Under the pieces are notes generated by a model. That model was not told where the DNA came from. It saw only the letters and a list, made by a program, of their open reading frames with translations, and did not search any database. Positions 60,669-64,000 of a stretch of 64,000 bases of DNA are shown piece by piece. The position numbers were made by a program, and so were the translations under genes. How positions within the stretch are numbered: the stretch's first letter is position 1; each line of letters begins with the position of its first letter. This DNA comes from Symbiodinium natans. Lineage: Eukaryota > Sar > Dinophyceae > Suessiales > Symbiodiniaceae. The DNA is taken from positions 644,106 through 708,105 of the forward strand of contig CAJNDS010001125.1 of NCBI GenBank assembly GCA_905221605.1, in the 5' to 3' direction.

Positions 60669-63374
60669 CACAGACCCGGGGAAGTGGGTCCCCTTTTCCG
60701 GGGGGGGGGGGGGCGAAGACGAAATTCGAAGACGAAATTTGAACACGAAATTCGGCCCAGCCGAAATTAGGCCCTGAAGACGAAATTCGGCACTGAAGAC
60801 GAAATTCGGCCCCTGAAGCCTAAATTTGGCCCTGAAGCCTAAATTGGGCCCTTGAAGCCGAAATTCGGCACCCAAGACGAAATTCGGCCCCGAAGACAAA
60901 ATTCGGCCGCTGAAGACGAAATTCGGCCCTGAAGCCGAAATTCGGCTCCTGAAGACGAAATTCGGGCCGGAAGCCTAAATTCAGCCCTGAAGACGAAATT
61001 CGGCCCTGAAGCCGAAATTCGGGTCTTTTGCCCGGTGCAGCCGCTTGAGTTACCCAAATGCGTTCTGAACAAAAGCGTACGGAACAAAAACACCCTTACC
61101 TGCCAAACCCAGGTGTCAGTAAAATCTGCTCGGAACTCTTTTTGTTGGCATTTCCGCTCTTTCCGCCTGTTTCCGCTCTTTCCCCCCAAAAATGAAGATT
61201 TAAGAAAAGCAGCCCTCCACTAAAAATGCTCGAAACCCCTGCTGTTGGATACCCATAAACGCGCGAATGCAGTATATTGAAACACCTTCTAAGGACTGAT
61301 CAGGGCTTGTCCCGGGCTTGTGTAGGGGCTCAGGATAGTCCTGTATAGGCCTTCCTGACTGAAGATTTTGGCTCTCAATACCCCCACGTACACTAGAGAT
61401 CCACCGCGAACGCCATGCATAGATACATGAGCGGATACATATATCATATGTCACACTTCTTTATCGCAGTTCTAGTTCCTTTCAACTTGTTTCAGACAAA
61501 GATGAGGGAGTGCCGGGATGAAACCCATAAGCACTGTTTTCAATACCAACAATAAGTCCCCTGTAGACCGCACGCTCTCTGAACCATAGATAATCATAGA
61601 AACAAAGCTTAAGGGAGTTGAGTGGGTTAGGATGCTTTAGGATGGTTGCTGGGATATGATTTCGGGCCCAGCAAGTGGGGCGCGGGGTGGGCGGGGAAGT
61701 TACGCTCTCTCGGGATATTGGTTTGGGGGGGATTCCGGGGATTTCCGCTCTTTTGACGCGGATTTCCGCTCTATTGACGCCGATTTCCGCCCTTTGAAGT
61801 GCGCAGGTTCTAGTGAACATTTGCTCCATTTTCGGCCGTTTCCAGACAGGGGTCACAGCACTGCAGTGGCTGCACGTCCAAGGTCCAGCCTTGGATGCGT
61901 GTTGACAAAGAAATGGGAGAACTTAGGTGGTTTCATTTTTTTAAAATCTGGTTTTCAAGAGATCACGAGAAACCAATTAAAAGAACTGCAACAAACCAAT
62001 CAATCGTTCTTGCTTTTGACAAATCTTAATAGAACTCGTGCCTTCCTTACAACTCTATGAAAATACTATTAAGAGCACTCCCATCCTCTCGGTCTCATGA
62101 CACCTCATAATTAATCCGTTAAGACCCTGTTAACGCCTGGTCTGGACTCATCACTCCTTCCTCACTGACAACCTGCTCACTCGATAAAAAAACTCGCTCA
62201 ACTTTCCAATCAAACCGAACCTTAAAGAATGGCTCGCAACACACTTCGGAAACCACAGAAAAACGCTCTCAAAAAAACCTTGCGATGGCAGGTATTTCAA
62301 GCGTTCCGCACATTTTCCGCTCTGAGTGGCCGAAAACAATTTCTTCATCTTACAAACGTTTTTCTGCAGAAGAACCCTTATTCTGCAGCAAAGGGTTTGG
62401 CAGGTATCCCCCTAAAAAGTGTCGTCTCAAAGGAGATGTACCCGGCTGGCCCACACTTCTCGGACGTGTTCTTCAACACCGTTCTCGGCACTGTAGGAAC
62501 AGTGTTCTCACTGCTGGGCATGCTCATATACCAGCGCTACCTTGGCGGACTGCCGTACCGAATGCATTTCGGCAATGAAGAAGTAAACCGTAAACCCTAA
62601 ACCCTAAACCCTAAACCCTGAACCCTAAACCCTAAACCTTAAACCCAGCAGGAGGTGGGCTTGCCAGACTCACGTCGAGTCACACCGACCGCAGCAACTG
62701 AGGTTAATCAAGATCACCGCTGTCGTCATGTTCCTGTTCAGCACTTTGGATGTCATGATGTTCGCGCGGCTGAATCTGGGTCATTGTTGAAAATCATGTT
62801 ACATCTTTCACGAATACTTATAAACCGAATATAAGGAACAAAAAGGACCATTTTCGATAGTACCCCAACAATGGCTCAGGAATGTGAAGCTGGGAATCCC
62901 AGATCACTGGCTTGTTCTGGGCCTTTCCATCTGCGAGCAGATGGTCTACCAATGGCAGTGGATGCCGCAGGCGGGGGCTTGCGAGGTCCTGAAAGCCTCT
63001 CAGCCCTAAACCCGTTTAACAAAACCCTCTAATTTCTTTCAACCCCGAAGACCCTAATTACTGCAAGATTCCAAGACTTGAACTACCGGCAAGGTCATCA
63101 AGCTTGGTCGCCCTCAACCGCCAACGGGGTTGTCGTGTTTTGCGGGACTGCACTAACATACTCCACCCAATCCACGCTGTATCTTCTTCTCTATACGCCA
63201 GGGCTATATGGGTTCACGATGTTTTTTTTTTTTTCCGCCGGGGGGGGGGGGGGGGTGGTTCGTGGTTTGGGGGTTTTAGGGTCCCACACACATTCTTGGG
63301 CCCCCAAGGTGCTGTTGAATGCCAACCTTTGCCCGCGCGGAATGGAGGCCGCGAACATGGGTGTCGCGTTCCAG
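48197..63374 (+). CDS. BT1-family folate-biopterin transporter gene (multi-exon, partial)
   Basis: Exons in order spell the BT1/folate-biopterin transporter fold: 48197-~48240 (FSGVVGLPWAMK), 49688-49742 (PIVGLTSDVAPIFGYHK), 49981-~50077 (APYIIGASICSSFAFMVLSF), 51887-51913 (LSTADLLTE), 52563-~52640 (ARYAVEMQKAPEAGPDLMTY), 52796-~52850 (INMASLLAMLVSGS), ~54393-54467 (GPLISEYGWRAAFF), 55284-55337 (VLVPIVLGCLEETP), 56229-56315, 58246-~58350, 58957-58995 (IAKANAFAVLYTG), 62433-62582, 62695-~62775, 62890-62985 (LGIPDHWLVLGLS) and 63309-63374 (NLCPRGMEAANMG). The family carries folates or pterins across membranes and is multi-copy in plastid-bearing protists. LPW-x-KP-x-x-G-x-x-SD, GWR and GIPDHW are hallmarks. 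The N-terminal helix, one exon before 62433 and the C-terminus are not found. At least 15 kb encodes roughly 400 residues. Confidence 0.9.
48257..48279. repeat. poly(C)-poly(A) junction tract
   Basis: About a dozen C followed by a dozen A, immediately 3' of the BT1 LPWAMK exon. Confidence 0.9.
48350..48515. repeat. (ATT)n and TA microsatellite
   Basis: ATT/ATC trinucleotides, then TATATA. It generates Ile/Asn-rich ORFs on both strands. Confidence 0.96.
48917..49165 (-). repeat. Longest CCCTAAA array
   Basis: About 32 units with a single CCCTAAAACTAAA interruption near 49020, in the BT1 intron 48241-49687. Confidence 0.98.
49350..49435 (-). repeat. CCCTAAAAA variant array
   Basis: Nine-base units CCCTAAAAA and CCCCCAAAAA. 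The preceding 49170-49340 is unique, no exon seen. Confidence 0.92.
49688..49742 (+). CDS. BT1 gene, exon with GLTSD motif
   Basis: CCTAAG acceptor, frame KPIVGLTSDVAPIFGYHK; GLxSD and GYHK match the conserved loop after the LPW helix. Donor GCTTCC (GC); AAGGC is shared with the next exon's edge. Confidence 0.85.
49981..50077 (+). CDS. BT1 gene, transmembrane exon
   Basis: CCCGAAG acceptor, frame APYIIGASICSSFAFMVLSF then WTATSISARGPW. A clear hydrophobic helix following GYHK-APY. It ends at G|GTTCAG or slightly earlier. Confidence 0.82.
50085..50172 (+). repeat. TTTAGGG array at an intron 5' end
   Basis: Eleven units just after the BT1 exon. Confidence 0.96.
50384..50477. mobile_element. 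TIR element family B, copy
   Basis: GTGCCCACTTTTTGTTCTGG and AAAACATGGCTACTGGGCTA with CCAACCCCAAAAAGTGTAC inside. Confidence 0.65.
50840..51140 (-). repeat. CCCTATAAA variant array
   Basis: CCCTATAAA and CCCTATAAG nine-base units with CCCTTTACA variants. 50480-50830 carries the complementary TTTATAGGG/TTTGTAGGG type, giving Gly/Phe-rich artefact ORFs. Confidence 0.93.
51207..51310. mobile_element. TIR element family K, copy 2
   Basis: ATATGGTCAGTTCTCTACAG faces CAATTTAGAGAAATCACCATAT. Interior TCCCTTTTGGGGTGCCC and GGGACCACAA. Confidence 0.8.
51715..51815 (+). repeat. TTTAGGG / TTGGGGC array
   Basis: Nine TTTAGGG, then four TTGGGGC units. Confidence 0.95.
51887..51913 (+). CDS. BT1 gene, nine-codon micro-exon
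   Basis: CCTCCAG acceptor, LSTADLLTE, donor GCCGGT (GC). Joined to ARYAVEM it forms the DLLTEARYA motif seen between BT1 helices. GAGGC is repeated at the next exon's edge. Confidence 0.7.
51930..52028. mobile_element. TIR element family D, copy 2
   Basis: TTGCTTAAGAACCC...GGGGTTCTTAAGCAA perfect 15-bp inverted ends; interior ATTCTTCCTTATTAAGGTTA as in copy 1. Lies seventeen bases inside the BT1 intron 51914-52562. Confidence 0.9.
52240..52460. repeat. CCCTAAA array, GC-rich spacer, TTTAGGG array
   Basis: (CCCTAAA)n at 52240-52280 and TTTAGGG/TTTGGGG at 52379-52460 around a GGG/GCC-rich island with no clear exon. Confidence 0.9.
52563..52640 (+). CDS. BT1 gene, exon
   Basis: CCTGAG acceptor, frame ARYAVEMQKAPEAGPDLMTY then ASCLHCG. 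Matches the cytoplasmic loop E-x-(R/K)-YA...PDL(M/V)(T/S)(Y/F). The donor is GCCGTG or GTGGTT, both in phase with the next exon. Confidence 0.85.
52796..52850 (+). CDS. BT1 gene, transmembrane exon
   Basis: GGGCAG acceptor, frame INMASLLAMLVSGSLPCA. Hydrophobic helix following the PDLMTY loop. The 3' edge is uncertain. Confidence 0.72.
52915..52978 (+). repeat. TTTAGGG array
   Basis: Nine units after the BT1 exon. 53150-53265 carries the CCCTAGCCCTAAA / CCCTAAA counterpart. Confidence 0.95.
53770..53850 (+). repeat. TTTAGGG array
   Basis: Ten or so units with TTCAGGG at the start. A possible small exon at 53316-53353 (VAMVARGRPKMPF) was seen upstream; low support. Confidence 0.93.
54030..54365 (-). 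repeat. CCCTATAAA / CCCTACAAA / CCCTGCAAG variant array
   Basis: Nine-base units over about 300 bp. They make an open Gly/Phe/Val/Tyr-rich frame on the minus strand that is a repeat artefact. Confidence 0.93.
54393..54467 (+). CDS. BT1 gene, exon with GWR motif
   Basis: Frame KGPLISEYGWRAAFFCTSIP then AAL, donor GTGCCC. GPL...GWR-x-x-F...PAAL is conserved between BT1 transmembrane segments. The acceptor is near TAGAAG. Confidence 0.85.
54500..54575 (+). repeat. TTTAGGG array
   Basis: Ten perfect units close after the donor. Confidence 0.96.
54803..54989. mobile_element. TIR element family K, long copy
   Basis: GGGTAGTTCTCTAAATTAGG faces TCCAAATTTGGAGCACTACCC. 187 bp with internal GGTACCTTCCCAAATTG and AAAGGGTGCC. 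Confidence 0.78.
55160..55250 (-). repeat. CCCTAAA / CCCTTAAA worn array
   Basis: Units of seven to nine bases before the next exon. Confidence 0.88.
55284..55337 (+). CDS. BT1 gene, exon
   Basis: ACCCAG acceptor, frame VLVPIVLGCLEETPRSQE, donor GTCGGA. With the previous exon it gives SIPAAL-VLVPIVLG-LEE, the family's helix end, in phase and without duplication. Confidence 0.85.
55848..55980. mobile_element. TIR element family J, intact copy
   Basis: AAAGGAGGGACCCCTAGAAG faces TTAGAAGGGTCCCTCCTTT; about 27-bp inverted ends. Related fragments at 28850-28960 and 36470-36530. Confidence 0.82.
56090..56150 (+). repeat. TTTAGGG array
   Basis: Seven to eight units ending in a short G tract, upstream of the next exon. 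Confidence 0.92.
56229..56315 (+). CDS. BT1 gene, exon
   Basis: GCGCCAG acceptor, frame ELTAIRRHYLEHRETCFLCL then IMWRSGMSG, donor GTGCCC. A basic loop followed by a hydrophobic segment, matching the start of the second half of BT1 transporters. Confidence 0.75.
56795..56878. mobile_element. TIR element family F, copy 4 (worn)
   Basis: AGGGGGTCGGAGTAGTTGCT, then ATTCCCTTATGGTAGCC and CACAACCCTCTTCGAATGAT. It adjoins a family E copy. Confidence 0.6.
56888..57012. mobile_element. TIR element family E, copy
   Basis: TATATGAAGTAGGGTTTATA at the left, CAAGAAATATAAACGCTGCT at the right, with two GTGAGTGTATRT motifs inside. Confidence 0.8.
57335..57422. mobile_element. TIR element family E, half copy
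   Basis: TATTGCTGAGCGCATGTGTG, GGTGTTCTTTTGGGGATACC, AGCAATAAACGCCCTGCCTC; the left end is missing. Bases 57020-57330 show no convincing exon. Confidence 0.6.
57727..57830. mobile_element. TIR element family B, best copy
   Basis: GGTAGCCCAGTGGTACTCTT faces AGTATGGCTACTGGGCTACC: inverted ends GGTAGCCCAGT. Interior TTGGTTCAAGGTTCCCTTAT and AAAGGGCGCCCTTG. 104 bp. Confidence 0.88.
58140..58245 (-). repeat. CCCTAAA array before an exon
   Basis: Worn at the left, perfect near the acceptor CCTAG. A second array follows the exon at 58355-58500. Confidence 0.93.
58246..58350 (+). CDS. BT1 gene, transmembrane exon
   Basis: CCTAG acceptor, frame IVGLVQHDPRINFAVSLVAA then LLLHWALPRKITDTL, ending at TAG unless spliced earlier. 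Two hydrophobic stretches and LP match the helix before the IAK-x-N motif. No GT lies nearby, so the donor is uncertain (GA after ATCACC is one candidate). Since BT1 sequence continues downstream, I do not take TAG as the gene's end. Confidence 0.75.
58957..58995 (+). CDS. BT1 gene, micro-exon with IAKANAF
   Basis: CACCAG acceptor, frame IAKANAFAVLYTG, donor GTCTGA. V-I-x-K-x-N-x-F followed by small hydrophobics is conserved in BT1 proteins. Confidence 0.72.
59283..59333 (-). repeat. CCCTAAA array
   Basis: Seven units. From 59340 to 59850 there are C-rich worn repeats and no supported exon. Confidence 0.94.
60070..60126. repeat. TA microsatellite
   Basis: TATATA with TATTATGTGTG interruption, followed by a C tract at 60149-60163. 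59860-60470 is otherwise unique with few telomeric repeats. Confidence 0.95.
60605..60670. repeat. (CA)n-(TA)n microsatellite
   Basis: Eleven CA units, then TATATA, then a short CACAG. Confidence 0.96.
60712..61022. repeat. GAAGACGAAATTCGGCC minisatellite
   Basis: About seventeen copies of an 18-19 base unit GACGAAATTCGGCCCTGAA with GCCGAAATTCGG and CCTAAATTCGG variants. The minus strand can be read as a repeated NFVFRAEFRLQG-type peptide but lacks gene context. It lies in the large BT1 intron. Confidence 0.93.
61023..62432. other. unique intron-like stretch almost free of telomeric repeats
   Basis: Only scattered motifs: TTTCCGCTCTTTCCGC near 61155-61180 and GATTTCCGCTCTTTTGACGC in three near copies at 61740-61795. 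Open frames (for example 61656-62060 and 62229-62432) have no recognised domain. The missing BT1 segment between LYTG and MYPAGPHF might be here but was not found. Confidence 0.5.
62433..62582 (+). CDS. BT1 gene, long exon
   Basis: CTCAAAG acceptor, exactly 50 codons: EMYPAGPHFSDVFFNTVLGT, VGTVFSLLGMLIYQRYLGGL, PYRMHFGNEE, then donor GTAAAC leading into CCCTAAA repeats. YP-x-GPHF...T-x-LG-x-VG...LLG-x-x-x-Y is a strong BT1 signature. Upstream frame is open, so the 5' edge could be slightly earlier. Confidence 0.9.
62585..62648 (-). repeat. CCCTAAA array at an intron 5' end
   Basis: GTAAACCGTAAACCCTAAA: here the C-type repeat itself supplies the donor, an exception to the G-first order. Confidence 0.95.
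62695..62775 (+). CDS. BT1 gene, transmembrane exon
   Basis: CCGCAG acceptor, frame QLRLIKITAVVMFLFSTLDV then MMFARLN, in phase with the preceding NEE. LD...R-x-N is conserved. CTGGG is shared by this 3' edge and the next exon's 5' edge. Confidence 0.85.
62890..62985 (+). CDS. BT1 gene, exon with GIPDHW motif
   Basis: GTGAAG acceptor, exactly 32 codons: LGIPDHWLVLGLSICEQMVY then QWQWMPQAGACE, donor GTCCTG. GIPDHW-x-VLG is one of the most conserved BT1 motifs. Confidence 0.92.
63309..63374 (+). CDS. BT1 gene, exon with CPRGMEA motif
   Basis: CCCAAG acceptor, exactly 22 codons: VLLNANLCPRGMEAANMGVA then FQ, donor GTTAAG. LCP-x-G-(V/M)-EA is a BT1 hallmark before the last helices. The phase join with ACE is clean. 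Remaining C-terminal exons lie beyond 63374 or outside the window; 63375-64000 shows only worn repeats. Confidence 0.9.
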
Positions 63375-64000
63375 GTTAAGGCTTATAAGGTTTATGGTTT
63401 AGGGAGAGATCTTACGTGGAGATTCAGGGTTCAGGCGGTTCAGAGACCTTGACATGATCCCTAAACCTTAAGTTTTTAAAGCTGTCGTATATCCTTCAAG
63501 ATTCTTTGCTTCAGTTTAGGGTTTAGGGCTCAAACCCAAACCCCCAAACCCCTTCTGAGCCCCAAATCCTAAACCCCTCAACCCCTAACCCTCCCTCCGA
63601 TGCCCCGCCCATCCCACGCACGCGAACCCAAAAACCGATCCTCTCAGAAGGACATGCATTATTGGGGTTTAGCGTTTAGGATTCTGGGATCAGATCTAAA
63701 CGAGATGATACATCAGATAATGAACAACTCGTCAATTCTTTTGTTCAAAAACTTTCTAGACAATAGACAGTACGCCTTATAGCTATGATGTATAGTATGT
63801 CGTAGCCAGGTTCCACACAAGCCTTTCAAACCCTAATCCTTGCGCCCATCGCCCTGAACTGAGAGCCCGCGCGCCCTCAACCCTGTTAAAGAAGCCCTGA
63901 GCACCCAAGAAGCCCCGGAAAACAACCTCATCAGCCCGCAAAACTCCTCAAATCACTAATCGGAACACCCTTAGCCTAAGCACAGCCCCCAAACAGAGCT

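Noticed and set aside
60839-61189. Minus-strand repeat protein (AEFRLQG units)
   Set aside because: It is the minisatellite read in one frame, other frames are equally open, and it sits antisense within the BT1 gene.

Overview
The window looks like nuclear DNA of a dinoflagellate-type alveolate (Symbiodiniaceae-like is my best guess). The Arabidopsis-type telomere heptamer TTTAGGG/CCCTAAA occurs as interstitial arrays every few hundred bases. Coding sequence is confined to GC-rich islands of about 30-280 bp, and several introns appear to use GC (perhaps GA) rather than GT donors. No bacterial operons, rRNA, convincing tRNA, reverse transcriptase or transposase was found. Long six-frame ORFs here are mostly repeat artefacts; the genes are read by chaining short exons. 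Apart from a few ambiguous islands, every exon I could read is on the + strand, consistent with a unidirectional gene cluster.

Layout: 1-5.6 kb holds unassigned exon islands. 5.69-11.5 kb holds an eight-exon macro/PARG-like (poly(ADP-ribose) glycohydrolase-type) domain gene. 11.6-23.3 kb holds many good but unidentified exons, ending with an in-frame stop at 23319-23321. 23.7-26.3 kb holds a five-exon pentapeptide-repeat gene whose five-residue register runs across several splice junctions. 27.5-47.4 kb holds further unassigned exons (a coiled-coil-like gene near 30.4-31.6 kb and a membrane-segment gene near 37.9-39.6 kb) and, at 42.5-43.8 kb, a recent 387-bp direct duplication resembling a small LTR pair. 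48.2-63.4 kb holds one long, very fragmented folate-biopterin transporter (BT1 family) gene of at least a dozen exons.

The main discovery candidate is the intron architecture. In most introns bounded by readable exons, TTTAGGG arrays lie near the donor side and CCCTAAA arrays near the acceptor side, so the transcript could fold into a long telomeric-repeat stem joining the splice sites. Several introns are also flanked by 5-10 bp exon-edge duplications such as AGAGGTGTGG and CAGGCCGT, as expected of inserted introners. The introns additionally host at least ten families of 60-190 bp terminal-inverted-repeat elements (labelled A-K here, non-autonomous MITE-like). One element copy has a telomeric array exactly where sister copies have a short CCCTAAA-like seed, pointing to seed-and-expansion growth.

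No promoters, terminators, spliced-leader sites or polyadenylation signals could be assigned. Exon edges are read by eye and may be off by a few bases. Sequence between listed features is degenerate telomeric repeat, worn TIR elements or unrecognised sequence.
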